Position numbers and translations under genes: made by a program. Positions 33,987-43,300 of a stretch of 64,000 nt of DNA are shown piece after piece. Numbering within the stretch: position 1 is the first letter of the stretch; each line of letters opens with the position of its first letter. Source of the stretch: QHXW01 sp963752965 (GTDB taxonomy: Bacteria > Acidobacteriota > Terriglobia > Bryobacterales > Bryobacteraceae); assembly GCA_963752965.1 (NCBI GenBank), contig CAVWAJ010000006.1, positions 62,001 through 126,000 of the forward strand. The letters run 5' to 3'. The notes beneath the pieces are model-generated. The model saw only the letters and a list, made by a program, of their open reading frames with translations, did not search any database and was not told where the DNA came from.

Positions 33987-35489
33987 TCACCCGCCCAGAG
34001 TCGCCAGAACCGAGGCGGCTCGATCCAACAGGGGATAGGCGGCTTGAGGGTAGACGCCAAGCAACAGGCACAGCGCCCCAAGAGTTGCCATTGGCAGCCA
34101 CATAACGGCCGGCGCTTCTTTCACCGCCAGTTCCGGGTGCGGCTCTCCCCAAAACACTCTGAATCCGGCTCGAACCATAACCGCCATCGTTAGAAAACTG
34201 GTCGCGACGGCTATGATAGCTGCCCACCACAAGCCGGCCTTCGCGAGAGCAAGGTAGATCGTCAGCTTGCTCCAAAAACCGTTGAGCGGCGGCAAGCCGG
34301 CGATGGCGAGCGCTCCCAGGAGGAAACAGCCGCTCGTGATGGGCATACGATGTCTGAGGCCGCCGAGCGCAGAAATTCTCCTTGCGCCCGTGGCATGAAT
34401 TACAGCGCCCACGCACAGAAACAGCAGAGATTTGAACAGTGCATGGTTTACGAGATGATACAGACCGCCATAGCATCCCAGATATGTTCCCAGTCCCACT
34501 CCTGCTAGCACGTACCCCATCTGGCTCACGGAAGAGTAAGCGAGCAGACGCTTCAGGTCATCCTGGCTCAACGCCATCAAAACTCCGAACGCCATCGTGA
34601 AAACGCCCAGGGCCACGAGGAAGGTACACACTTGGGGCCAGGAGGGGTAGAAGATACTCACGGTTCGCACCATGGCGTAAAGAGCCATCTTGATCATCAC
34701 GCCAGACAGCAGCACGCTGATCGGCGTGGGAGCCTCGGCGTGCGCGTCCGGGAGCCAAGGATGAAAGGGCGCGATGCCGGCCTTCGTTCCGAAACCGATC
34801 ACCAGAAACGCAATCGCCAGGGCCGCTGTGCCGCCCGGTATGAACGGAACCACTGTCCTCACCTCGCTGATGAGCAAGGCGTTGCCGCCGGTGAGTTGTT
34901 TCGTGGCAGCGGCGGCCGCGTAGACCAGTACGCAGCCGAACAGAGCGAAGGTGATCCCAATCGTCAACAGCATCAGGTACTTGTAGCCTGCTTCCAACGC
35001 ACGGCGGTCCCAGTAGAAGGCGACGAGGAGACCTGAGGTGAGGGTGGTGGCTTCGATCGCGACGTACAGCATCACCACGTTATTCGTAACGCAGCCCCAC
35101 AGCATGGTTCCGAAGAACCACAGCAATAGCCCATAAAAGACGCGCATGCGACGCGCCGCGGCGTCTTGACCAACGCGTTGAATAAGCCCCTCCAGGCGCA
35201 GGTACCGTAAGGAGTACACCGATGCCAGCAGCGCGACAACGCCAATCACGAGTACCATCAGCGCACTCAAAGCGTCGACTCGCAGCTCGTTACTCCACGC
35301 CGTCAACACCACTCCGCCCACCGCCTTGTAGGCCATCCATGCGCCCATGGCCATGACCAGGGCCGCAGTCAGAATTGGCAGACCTTGCTGAACCCGGCGA
35401 TCGATTCGTTTCCAAAATAACACCGGCGCTCCGGCCGCTAGCGGCAGCAGAAACGTAACGGCGGGCATCATCGACGTCTCTGTCACCAT
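33987..35489 (-). CDS. hyfF: Antiporter-like hydrogenase subunit (HyfF type)
   Basis: The protein has 500 residues and about 14 predicted TM helices (NuoN/HyfF/MrpD family, Proton_antipo_M). Ion-path residues of the family are visible: the Glu in LYVAIEATTLTSG, Lys in GFGTKAGIAPFHPWLPDAHAEAP, and Lys in LSQDDLKRLLAYSSVSQMGY. The start ATG 35489 follows GGGAGG. It is one of three such subunits in the operon, which makes the complex Hyf/Hyd-4-like and suggests several ions moved per turnover. Confidence 0.92.
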   Translation of the reverse strand: MVTETSMMPAVTFLLPLAAGAPVLFWKRIDRRVQQGLPILTAALVMAMGAWMAYKAVGGVVLTAWSNELRVDALSALMVLVIGVVALLASVYSLRYLRLEGLIQRVGQDAAARRMRVFYGLLLWFFGTMLWGCVTNNVVMLYVAIEATTLTSGLLVAFYWDRRALEAGYKYLMLLTIGITFALFGCVLVYAAAAATKQLTGGNALLISEVRTVVPFIPGGTAALAIAFLVIGFGTKAGIAPFHPWLPDAHAEAPTPISVLLSGVMIKMALYAMVRTVSIFYPSWPQVCTFLVALGVFTMAFGVLMALSQDDLKRLLAYSSVSQMGYVLAGVGLGTYLGCYGGLYHLVNHALFKSLLFLCVGAVIHATGARRISALGGLRHRMPITSGCFLLGALAIAGLPPLNGFWSKLTIYLALAKAGLWWAAIIAVATSFLTMAVMVRAGFRVFWGEPHPELAVKEAPAVMWLPMATLGALCLLLGVYPQAAYPLLDRAASVLATLGG

Positions 35490-35534
35490 CCGCGCCTCCC
35501 TAATCCTTCCTCTGCACAGAATCTCCGATCCGGG

Positions 35535-36209
35535 CTACCGCCTCAGTTCGCGCAACCGGAACGTATCCGTCGTTCCGAACTCCTGTCGAACCCCGCCGAT
35601 CACGTACAAGAGCAGAAACACTGTCACCACGACCTCGGTGGCGACGCCGAACAACGCGGTTTCCGGCAATTCTGGAGCCAAGCTCACCAAGCTCAGGTGA
35701 ACGGCGTTCTCGAGCAGGCAGAGCCCAATCACGGTCTTGAACGCGTCCCGCCGCGTCAGCACGGCGTACAGACCAAGGGCAAACACCGTGGACGCCACAG
35801 CCAGATTCGTGCGGTACACGTCGAGTTGCGCCATGCCGGTCAGCGCTAGAAATGTGATCTGCCCATGGGTGAGTTCGAAGAACCCCCACATGAGCGAGCA
35901 CGCGACGATAACCGAGGGGCCGAACCCTATCACAGGCTTCAACTCCCGATCGTCGATTCCGCGCAGGGACCGGAACAGGAACCAGGGCGTGAGAATGGCC
36001 TTGGTGACCAGCGCGACGCCGGCCCACCAGTACAGGGCCGGATTAGCCGCGCCAAATGCCACGAGCAGACTTACCATCAGGAGCGCCTGGCATAGGTAGG
36101 CGACTGCTGAGAGCCTGAGACGCCGCATCTCCACCGCCGCCACCGAGGTGATCACCATGGTCAGGCTCAGTGTCTCGATCAAGTTTGCGTGAACCACGGA
36201 TGGATTCAT
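35535..36209 (-). CDS. hyfE: Hydrogenase-4 component E-like membrane subunit (HyfE)
   Basis: The protein has 224 residues from ATG 36209, overlapping the hyfH stop by ATGA; the frame running to 36530 is a shadow. It has about seven TM helices. The motif GLCLLENAVHLSLV resembles the NuoK-like Glu helix (LEnAv), as expected for HyfE. HyfE is absent from the simple formate hydrogenlyase (Hyc) and marks Hyf-type complexes. Confidence 0.88.
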   Translation of the reverse strand: MNPSVVHANLIETLSLTMVITSVAAVEMRRLRLSAVAYLCQALLMVSLLVAFGAANPALYWWAGVALVTKAILTPWFLFRSLRGIDDRELKPVIGFGPSVIVACSLMWGFFELTHGQITFLALTGMAQLDVYRTNLAVASTVFALGLYAVLTRRDAFKTVIGLCLLENAVHLSLVSLAPELPETALFGVATEVVVTVFLLLYVIGGVRQEFGTTDTFRLRELRR

Positions 36210-36658
36210 GCCCGTCCCCCATCCAGGCCATTCCGAAAGCCTGTCTTCATCATCCGGTCCAGCGGCGTGAGGGGGTGAAAACACCGGCCGCACCGTTGGC
36301 ACGGCCCCATGAAAACTTCCAGCCTGATGTACATGTCCTTCGGATTGTTCGTGGACGTTTCGAACTGCTGGGTCAGTCGAATCGCTCCCTCCGAGCAGAC
36401 TTCCTCGCACCGGGCGCAATACGTGCACCTGGACCAGAAGAACTCCATCAGGCGCTGATTCTGCTCCGTGTCCGAGATGACGATCACGCCGGCGGGGCAA
36501 ACATTCGCGCAGCCGCCGCAGCCGAAGCATAGATCCGGATCGACCGTGATCTTGCCGCGAAAGCCCGGCTTCGGCTCCATCGGGATTAGTGGGTACTCGA
36601 GCGTAACGCGCCCCGCCTTCAAACAGATCAGCGCCTCGCGTACCTTGCTCAACAACAC
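36206..36658 (-). CDS. hyfH: Polyferredoxin-like hydrogenase subunit (HycF/HyfH, NuoI-like)
   Basis: The protein has 150 residues with two classical [4Fe-4S] motifs (CFGCGGCANVCPAG, CTYCARCEEVCSEG). A third CxxCxxC (GPCQRCGRCFHP) near the C-terminus could hold a further cluster or metal. It connects the peripheral electron-input module to the small subunit. It lies 10 bases after hyfC and overlaps hyfE. Confidence 0.9.
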   Translation of the reverse strand: MLLSKVREALICLKAGRVTLEYPLIPMEPKPGFRGKITVDPDLCFGCGGCANVCPAGVIVISDTEQNQRLMEFFWSRCTYCARCEEVCSEGAIRLTQQFETSTNNPKDMYIRLEVFMGPCQRCGRCFHPLTPLDRMMKTGFRNGLDGGRA

Positions 36659-36667
36659 CGGAACCTC

Positions 36668-37585
36668 CTATTTCCCAATCACCGCAAACGCCAATGCGGA
36701 CAAAGACACTAACCCCACGCGCACGAAATAGCCCATGGCCTGATCAATGCGCAATCTTGGATTCACGACGTCAATAACCGCGACGAGCAGAAGTGCTACG
36801 AGCGCCTTGATGCTGCTGATCAGCAGATCAAGCGGTAGTGCTCCGAAACGCGGCCACGGCAGGAAGACTTCGACCAGCAGAAAGGCAAGGACAAGCTGCT
36901 TCGCCCACATGGCCCACCGTAGAAACGCGAGCCGCGGACCGCTTTGCTCCACCAGCGGACCGCCCATGATTTCCTGATCGGCCTCTGCAATGTCGAACGG
37001 AAGCTTGCCGGCTTGCGCTTGCAGCGCGAGGAAGAAGGTGAGACCGGCGATCGCCATGCTGATGCTGGGTCCGTTCTGCGCCTGGAAAGCCGCCATGCTG
37101 CCCAAGGCCAGGCTCCTTGCCTTAAACGCACCCACAGTGAGCGCAATCGCCAGGATCGGTTCGACAGACAGTGCCATCATCATTTCGCGTGAGCTGCCGA
37201 CGTACGCGTATGGACTGCCGCTGGCGAACCCGCACAACATAATCAGAACAGCGCTCATAGCCGCGACGTAGAGCACCACGATCATGTCCCCGGCGAAGGA
37301 CAGCGGCGCGGCGGCTCCCATCGGTGTCAATGTCGCGAGAAGCAGCAGCGATCCGAGCGTCAACGACGGCAGGATGGCGTAAGCCGCTCCGCCCGCGCTG
37401 CGCAGATCTTCCTTGCCTAGCAATTTCAGAAGATCCCAATAAGGCTGCGTAATCGGAGGCCCGATCCGGGAGTGGATCGCGGCCCGCACCTTGCGCAGGA
37501 TGCCCTCGTAGAGCGGCGATAGGAGCAGAGCGATCGACACGTTCAGCAGGCACGGCAGCAGCGCTTTAGCCAACCCATGCGTCAT
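36668..37585 (-). CDS. hyfC: NuoH-like membrane anchor of the hydrogenase (HycD/HyfC)
   Basis: The protein has 305 residues with about eight TM helices. It starts with the family pattern ALLLSPLYEGILRKVRA and RIGPPITQPYWDLLKLLGKE. Loop ADQEIMGGPLVEQSGP matches the NuoH/HycD acidic loop at the quinone-site equivalent. It anchors the hydrophilic arm to the membrane. Its start overlaps the large-subunit stop (ATGA). Confidence 0.92.
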   Translation of the reverse strand: MTHGLAKALLPCLLNVSIALLLSPLYEGILRKVRAAIHSRIGPPITQPYWDLLKLLGKEDLRSAGGAAYAILPSLTLGSLLLLATLTPMGAAAPLSFAGDMIVVLYVAAMSAVLIMLCGFASGSPYAYVGSSREMMMALSVEPILAIALTVGAFKARSLALGSMAAFQAQNGPSISMAIAGLTFFLALQAQAGKLPFDIAEADQEIMGGPLVEQSGPRLAFLRWAMWAKQLVLAFLLVEVFLPWPRFGALPLDLLISSIKALVALLLVAVIDVVNPRLRIDQAMGYFVRVGLVSLSALAFAVIGK

Positions 37586-39288
37586 CGGACGCCTCCATGG
37601 GGACCTTTGCCTCTGGACATCTCAAGCAGCTCGGCGCTGGAGTACGTCCGCACCGTCCTGGTCCGCCGATCGACCGTCTCCAGGCGCTCGGTGCACGAAA
37701 AGCACGGGTCCAGACTTCCCAGGGTGATCGGCACGTCTGCGATTGTTCCATGCATGACCGCAGCCGGCAGAGCCTGCAGGTTTGCATAGGTTGGAGCCCG
37801 TACCCTCCATCGGTAAGGGCGGTTGTCGCCGCCCGTCATAACGAAGTGAACAGCCTCGCCCCGCGGCGCCTCCACCACCGAAACGCCCACTTTGCCTGGC
37901 GGAATTTCCTCCTTGGTCTCCGCGCAGATCGGGCCCTCGGGGATTTTAGATAACGCCTCGCGCACGAGCCGGATGGATTCGACCAGCTCTCCCACGCGGA
38001 CCACGACGCGGGCCCACGTATCGCCGGCCTCCTGAGTGACAATCCGGGGGCGAACTTCGTCGTACGCCGCGTACGGATGATCGATCCTTGCATCGATCGC
38101 TACTCCCGAGGCCCTCGCCGGCGGGCCAACAACGCACACGCTCCTGGCGCTTTCCTTCGTCAACACGCCAACTGTCTCGGTTCTTGCGCGCAACACGCCG
38201 TCCCCGAGAATCGCGTCGCGAACGGCGATTACCTCCTTCTCCACGTCCGCGAGAGTCTTCAGAAGCTGCGGGTGCGTGTCGTTTGGAAGGTCGCGTCTCA
38301 AGCCGCCCACCGTATTCATCCCGTAGGCCTTGCGGTTGCCGGAAATCGCTTCGCAAAGCCACATCACCGGTTCGCGAATTCGCCAGGTCTGCATCAACAC
38401 TGTCTCGAAGCCGATGATGTGCCCGGCGATCCCCAGCCAGAGCAGGTGCGAATGGATTCGCTCCAGTTCCAGCATGATAGTCCTGATATACCTGGCCCTT
38501 CGCGGAGCCTCGATACCAGCGGCCTTCTCCACCGCCTGGCAATAGCACGTCGAATGGATGAAGCCGCAGATCCCGCAGATTCTCTCGGCCAGGAAAGGGA
38601 TCTGGCCGTACGTCAGAGCGCTGTCGCCGAGTTTTTCGATCCCGCGGTGGTTATAGAAGAGACGGTTATCGCAGCCGACAATTGTCTCGCCCTCAACGAA
38701 CAGGCGCCAGTAGGCAGGCTCTTCCAAAACCGGGAAGAAAGGCCCCATCGGCAATACGGTGGCGCCGGCAGGAGCTTCGCGCATTACCGGCCGGAGATTC
38801 TTGGCCTGGGGAGGATGGAAGTTGTAGGGGAAATCTCTTCGCAACGGATAGACGCCTTCGGGCCACTCATCCGGCAGCAGCAAACGGCGCGGATCGGGAT
38901 GGCCTTCCGGACGGACGCCGACGGCATCCTGGAACTCGCGCTCCGCCCAGTCCGCGCCCGGCACCACTGGAGTGATCGAGTCAATCCGCGGGTCGTCTTC
39001 CGGAATCGACGATTCCACCAGCACGTATAACTGCGCCCGATCAAAAGAGAAAACATGTAAGATGCCGAAAGTTCCGCTGAGAGGCCTTTTATCAGTTCCC
39101 ACCGAAATCAGAAAGCGCGCGTGCAACTGGTTGAAGAGCCCGTCCGCTACGCTTCGCATCGCCTTCCTCTCGACGATGAAATGAAGCGTATCGGGGTTCG
39201 GGCGGGTAACTGAAATCTGAGAGCCATTGCTGCGCGCCGCTATCAGCTCGTGTACCGCCGCCAAAGTCCACTCATATTCCTTAGTCAT
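37582..39288 (-). CDS. hyfG: Group 4 [NiFe]-hydrogenase large subunit, NuoC-NuoD fusion (HycE/HyfG)
   Basis: The protein has 568 residues. Residues ~1-150 are NuoC/30-kDa-like (VVPGADWAEREFQDAVGV, WPEGVYPLRRDFPY) and ~170-568 the NuoD/NiFe domain. Both nickel-binding pairs are present: ERICGICGFIHS (Cys238, Cys241) and LDPCFSCTER (Cys529, Cys532), so this is a true hydrogenase and not a complex I relative. A 33-residue tail after Arg535 matches the extension removed by HycI after nickel insertion. HycI is encoded four genes upstream. Confidence 0.95.
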   Translation of the reverse strand: MTKEYEWTLAAVHELIAARSNGSQISVTRPNPDTLHFIVERKAMRSVADGLFNQLHARFLISVGTDKRPLSGTFGILHVFSFDRAQLYVLVESSIPEDDPRIDSITPVVPGADWAEREFQDAVGVRPEGHPDPRRLLLPDEWPEGVYPLRRDFPYNFHPPQAKNLRPVMREAPAGATVLPMGPFFPVLEEPAYWRLFVEGETIVGCDNRLFYNHRGIEKLGDSALTYGQIPFLAERICGICGFIHSTCYCQAVEKAAGIEAPRRARYIRTIMLELERIHSHLLWLGIAGHIIGFETVLMQTWRIREPVMWLCEAISGNRKAYGMNTVGGLRRDLPNDTHPQLLKTLADVEKEVIAVRDAILGDGVLRARTETVGVLTKESARSVCVVGPPARASGVAIDARIDHPYAAYDEVRPRIVTQEAGDTWARVVVRVGELVESIRLVREALSKIPEGPICAETKEEIPPGKVGVSVVEAPRGEAVHFVMTGGDNRPYRWRVRAPTYANLQALPAAVMHGTIADVPITLGSLDPCFSCTERLETVDRRTRTVRTYSSAELLEMSRGKGPHGGVR

Positions 39289-39298
39289 CCCGATACCC

Positions 39299-41299
39299 TC
39301 ACCAAGTCGCCACTAGTGTGCTGGCGACCACAACGATGGCGCCAATTACGATCCAAAGAAGATAGATCTGAGGCGTTCCCACGTGCGTTCTACTTACCTC
39401 GTTAGCGGCTTTTTCGAACGCATGAGCTGCGGGCGTATACAGCCATCTGTCAACGTCGAGCAACCGCCGGATGAAAGCCGGCATCCGCGGCGCGGGCAGC
39501 TTCCCAAGCGGATAAACGCCTTGAAACGCGTGCTTGAAAGGCAGATAGAAACTGCTGGCAGGATAGCGCACCAGGGCCGGCGCGTGCTCCTCTCCACAGT
39601 ACCAGACGGGTACGGATCTCACTTTGGCCCTCAGGGCCCGCTGGATGCCATAGCAGAGCGACGCCAGGATCGCCAGTGCCACCAGGATCGCGAGGGGCCA
39701 CCAGAACGCAACCGCGGCCCCGTCGATCAGCGAGATGCCGCCCCATACCGAGCTGGCAGCCACGGCCGACGCGGGAATGCCACTGAGACCTTCTACCGCC
39801 TGCCCGATGAAACGCAGCGCCAGTTGTGGGAATATCCCGAGCGCGACGCATAGAATGGCCAGCGCGGCCTGCGGCGCAATCATCGATGCCGGCGCCTCTT
39901 TCGTGGTCAGATTCTCATCCGCCTTGCCGAGGAACACGGCCCCGAGCACCTTCAGGAAGGACGCCAGCGTCACCACTGAAATGAACAGCGCGACCAGGCC
40001 CAGCACCAGAAACAGCGGGAATCGCAGTCCCGCTAGTATACATCCGGAAACGATCAGCCACTTGCTGGTGAACCCGTTAAAGGGCGGCACGCCCGCGATG
40101 CTCAATGACGCGATCGCCGTCGATCCCGTCGTATAGGGCATGAATCGGGCCAGCCCGCCCAGCTTGTCCATATCGCGCGTTCCCGTTCGATAGAGCACCG
40201 ACCCCGCTCCCAGGAACAGGCAGGACTTGAAGCACGCATGGTTCACGGCGTGGAGAATGGCGCCCGCCAGGCAGATCGAGGCTAACAACGGAGACGTGGC
40301 CAGACAATAAGCGCCCGCGCCCAGTCCCAGGCACATGTAGCCGATCTGGCCGATCGTGTGGAAGGCCATCAGCCGTTTGATGTCGGTCTGCCGCAGGGCC
40401 GTCAGGGTCCCGGCGAACAACGAACTCGTGCCCGCCAGCGCGACGACGATCCCCCAAATCCGCAACGATGGCGAAGGCGCCAGGAATGAACAGAATACGC
40501 GCACCAGTCCGTAGACTCCGAGTTTCACCAGCACGCCGGACAGCATGGCGCTCATGCCGGATGGCGCCACCGGATGCGCATCAGGGAGCCAATCTCCCAT
40601 GGGCAGGATCCCCGCCTTCGTGGCGAATCCCAGGAACAAAAGAAACGTAACTAGGTGCGCCTCGAACGGTTGCGCCGCCAGAAGTCCGCTTAGAGTCTGC
40701 CTGACGGCATCGAAATGAAATGAGCCTGAGTCTCGCCAAAGCACCAGGGCGGCTGCAACCATGCACAGCGTTGCGCCGTGGGTAATGATGAAGTATTTCA
40801 GCCCCGCTCGCTGGCTTGCGGCGCTCTCTCGCTCATAGGTCACCAGGAAGTAGGACGTCAGCGTCATCGACTCCCAGAAAACGAGCAAACAGAGCAAGTC
40901 CGCCGAAGCCAAGACCCCGGTCATGCTGGCTATGCACAACAGTAACACCGGATAGAACTTTGCGACCTTGTCGCGGGTGTAGCGCTCCATGTACCGGACC
41001 GAGTACAGCGTGCTCGCCAGCGACACTAGTGCCACGATCGCCAGAAATATCGCGCTCAAAGGATCCACGCGGAGCGTGAGGCCTGCGCCCAGTTGCGGCA
41101 GAGAAACGAGAGTGCGTTCGTGCGATCCTCCCGTGAACGCGCCGGCCACCGCCAGCCACGTGCTAACGGTGGACGCGGCGGTGAACGCAAAGCTCAGCCA
41201 TCCGCACAATCTCGGCCGCGCCGAAAACGCCAGGCTCACGAATGATCCGGCGATCAGGATCAGCATGCTGACTTCTACCAGGTAAACCGCATCGAGCAT
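39299..41299 (-). CDS. hyfB: Large antiporter-like hydrogenase subunit (HycC/HyfB)
   Basis: The protein has 666 residues, longer than the other two antiporter-like subunits, with about 16 TM helices. The family sequence LLVFWESMTLTSYFLV, KAGILPMGDWLPDAHPVAPSG and LRQTDIKRLMAFHTIGQIGY carries the conserved Glu and Lys residues of the ion path. The C-terminal extension with WYCGEEHAPALVRYPASSF is typical of HycC/HyfB. It lies 1 base from the preceding hyfD-like stop. Confidence 0.93.
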   Translation of the reverse strand: MLDAVYLVEVSMLILIAGSFVSLAFSARPRLCGWLSFAFTAASTVSTWLAVAGAFTGGSHERTLVSLPQLGAGLTLRVDPLSAIFLAIVALVSLASTLYSVRYMERYTRDKVAKFYPVLLLCIASMTGVLASADLLCLLVFWESMTLTSYFLVTYERESAASQRAGLKYFIITHGATLCMVAAALVLWRDSGSFHFDAVRQTLSGLLAAQPFEAHLVTFLLFLGFATKAGILPMGDWLPDAHPVAPSGMSAMLSGVLVKLGVYGLVRVFCSFLAPSPSLRIWGIVVALAGTSSLFAGTLTALRQTDIKRLMAFHTIGQIGYMCLGLGAGAYCLATSPLLASICLAGAILHAVNHACFKSCLFLGAGSVLYRTGTRDMDKLGGLARFMPYTTGSTAIASLSIAGVPPFNGFTSKWLIVSGCILAGLRFPLFLVLGLVALFISVVTLASFLKVLGAVFLGKADENLTTKEAPASMIAPQAALAILCVALGIFPQLALRFIGQAVEGLSGIPASAVAASSVWGGISLIDGAAVAFWWPLAILVALAILASLCYGIQRALRAKVRSVPVWYCGEEHAPALVRYPASSFYLPFKHAFQGVYPLGKLPAPRMPAFIRRLLDVDRWLYTPAAHAFEKAANEVSRTHVGTPQIYLLWIVIGAIVVVASTLVATW

Positions 41300-41300
41300 G

Positions 41301-42761
41301 TTACGTCCCCATGTATTGCACCAAGGGTATTCCGACGAGCGGGGCTGTCAGGCAGCCGATCATCAAAGCGATCAGCGTGGCTCGGAAGGCCCACGGTGGA
41401 TCGCTCTTGACCGGAACCGGCGCCACCACCGCTCCCAAGAATACTTTCTGCGCAACGTAAAGCATCCAACCGAACGAAATCAGCGTCTCGCAAAGAATCA
41501 GCGTCAGGATGACCGGCCCCACAGGTCCTTTCAACCGCATAGCGCCCGCCAGGATCATGAACTTGCTCCAGAAGCAACCCAGCGGCGGCACCCCGGTGAC
41601 GCTCAGAACCCCGACGAAAAACGCCGTGGCTGTGATCGGCATGTTTTTGGCCAACCCGCGGATCGCCGATATGCGGCGCGTTCCGGTCATATACGCGATG
41701 CCGCCCACGCAGAAGAACAGAGTGGCTTTGCCGACCCCGTGGCAGAGAATGTGCAAGACGCCTCCGCGAAAGCCCAGCGGCGCTCCCAAAGCTCCAATCG
41801 AGATGCCAAGCAGCACGTAACCCAGGTGGGCGATGGTCGAGTAGGCCAATAGCCGCTTCAGGTCGTCTTGAACGAAGTAGAACGAGAGAGCGACGAAAAT
41901 CGTGAGCAGCGCCATGCCCGCCATCAGCGCGGAAATCCCGGGCGACATCGCCCATCCGCTGCTTACCGTCCTGGCCATCAGGTAGACGCCGGCGTTGACC
42001 ATCGCCGCAGCGTGCAGATACGCGCTGACGGGAGTCGGGGCCTCCATCGCATCCGGCAGCCACGTGTGCAACGGAACCTGGGCCGCCTTCGCCCACGCCG
42101 CAACCAGAATGAAAACGAAAACCCAATTCCGAAGGCCATCCGGCAGTCCGGAGAGAGCGGAAAACTCGAATGAGCCCGTTCGCACGAAGAGAATCAGCGT
42201 GACCACAACGAGAAAGGCCCCGCCCGCTTGCGTCATCAGCATCGCCTTGAATCCGGCACGGAGGCTTCGTTCGTCCTGGTAAAAGGAGATCAGCGCCCAC
42301 GAACACACGGTCGTCAGCTCCCAGAAAACCAGGAGCTGCAGAAAATTAGGCGAGAGCACCACTCCCACCATGCTGCTGATGAACAACAGGAGCCAGAAGT
42401 AATACCGGCCATACTCCTGGCTCCCTACCGGGTGCTCTCGATTCCTTTCGGTCAGATAGGAGGTCGAATAAAGCACCGTCAGCAGCCCGATCGGCGCTAC
42501 CACAAGCAACATCAATAAGGCCAGCGGATCGATTACTATGCCGAACACCGGCGCCGAAACCATGCCGTGCAGCCACGGAAGGTCGCCCACAACCGTCCGG
42601 TGAGAGGTCCCGAAACCGGAAATCGCCACCCACGCGGCCGCGGCTGTAACAAGAGTGGCGATTACCAGGGCAGCCGCTCGGGTCCTCTCCTTCAGGAACA
42701 CACACAGAAGCGACCCCGCCGCGGGCAGCGCAATCATCACAATGCCGAGTGAGGGGATCAT
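41301..42761 (-). CDS. hyfD: Antiporter-like hydrogenase subunit (HyfD/MrpD/NuoL-type)
   Basis: The protein has 486 residues and about 14 TM helices. Family motifs are LLVFWELTTVCSWALISFYQ, AKAAQVPLHTWLPDAMEAPT and VQDDLKRLLAYSTIAHLGYV with the conserved Glu/Lys ion-path residues. The KAAQVPLHTWLPDAMEAPTP form is closer to NuoL/MrpA-type subunits than to HyfF. It is named hyfD by position as the third antiporter subunit; orthology is not certain. The start overlaps hycI by ATGA. Confidence 0.85.
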   Translation of the reverse strand: MIPSLGIVMIALPAAGSLLCVFLKERTRAAALVIATLVTAAAAWVAISGFGTSHRTVVGDLPWLHGMVSAPVFGIVIDPLALLMLLVVAPIGLLTVLYSTSYLTERNREHPVGSQEYGRYYFWLLLFISSMVGVVLSPNFLQLLVFWELTTVCSWALISFYQDERSLRAGFKAMLMTQAGGAFLVVVTLILFVRTGSFEFSALSGLPDGLRNWVFVFILVAAWAKAAQVPLHTWLPDAMEAPTPVSAYLHAAAMVNAGVYLMARTVSSGWAMSPGISALMAGMALLTIFVALSFYFVQDDLKRLLAYSTIAHLGYVLLGISIGALGAPLGFRGGVLHILCHGVGKATLFFCVGGIAYMTGTRRISAIRGLAKNMPITATAFFVGVLSVTGVPPLGCFWSKFMILAGAMRLKGPVGPVILTLILCETLISFGWMLYVAQKVFLGAVVAPVPVKSDPPWAFRATLIALMIGCLTAPLVGIPLVQYMGT

Positions 42762-43300
42762 GCGGACACCTCTCCCCTCAAGGAACCGGCGGCGACGCCG
42801 TGTCTGGACGCCCGGCTTGCCGCAAGAGCGCGGTTCAACATACCAGCGACGTGGGCGACGCCCGCTGCGACAGCATCGCTCATGGGTCTTAGAAACTCCG
42901 TATGAACCGGCTGAATGCCAATCGCGAACACGCGTGCCCGAGTCTCATGCTCGAGAATGCCCATTAGGAGGCTAAGGGGCGCGCGGTGCGTGCTCGGGCA
43001 GTATCCGGCGATTTGATCCCGATCCAGAAGCGCAACGGAACCGGGCGCAGAATCCAAATTCACGCTATCGATCAGCACGATTGTATTGGGCAGTTGATTC
43101 ACTACTAGCGGCAGATAATTCTCTGGAACATCCTGGGCGTCGATCACGCACGCACCGGGCGACGCGACGATCCGTCTGGCGACCAGGCTCCCAGCCGCGT
43201 CGTCGCCACGCAATGGGTTGCCAATGCCCATCACCACCACGACGCCTTGCATCCGGGCGGCAAGCTGTTCATCCGGATTCATGTCGCCGTCGTTTTTCAC
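42758..43300 (-). CDS. hycI: Hydrogenase maturation endopeptidase (HycI/HyaD family)
   Basis: The protein has 180 residues from GTG 43300, overlapping the preceding stop (GTGA); an alternative ATG is at 43282. The family motif MGIGNPLRGDDAAG carries the first nickel-sensing acidic residue. The second is in LIDSVNLDS and the His in STHRAPLSLL. It cleaves the C-terminal tail of the NiFe large subunit after Ni insertion, consistent with the 33-residue tail on the large subunit of this operon. Confidence 0.88.
   Translation of the reverse strand: MKNDGDMNPDEQLAARMQGVVVVMGIGNPLRGDDAAGSLVARRIVASPGACVIDAQDVPENYLPLVVNQLPNTIVLIDSVNLDSAPGSVALLDRDQIAGYCPSTHRAPLSLLMGILEHETRARVFAIGIQPVHTEFLRPMSDAVAAGVAHVAGMLNRALAASRASRHGVAAGSLRGEVSA

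Noticed and set aside
35535..36530. 331-codon frame covering the HyfE-like gene
   Set aside because: The first 107 codons are the antiphase of hyfH; the real protein begins at ATG 36209 with an ATGA overlap.
33455..42761. Respiratory complex I (nuo) operon
   Set aside because: The large subunit keeps both nickel-binding CxxC pairs and a processing tail, HycI is present, and nuoA/J/K/E/F are absent.
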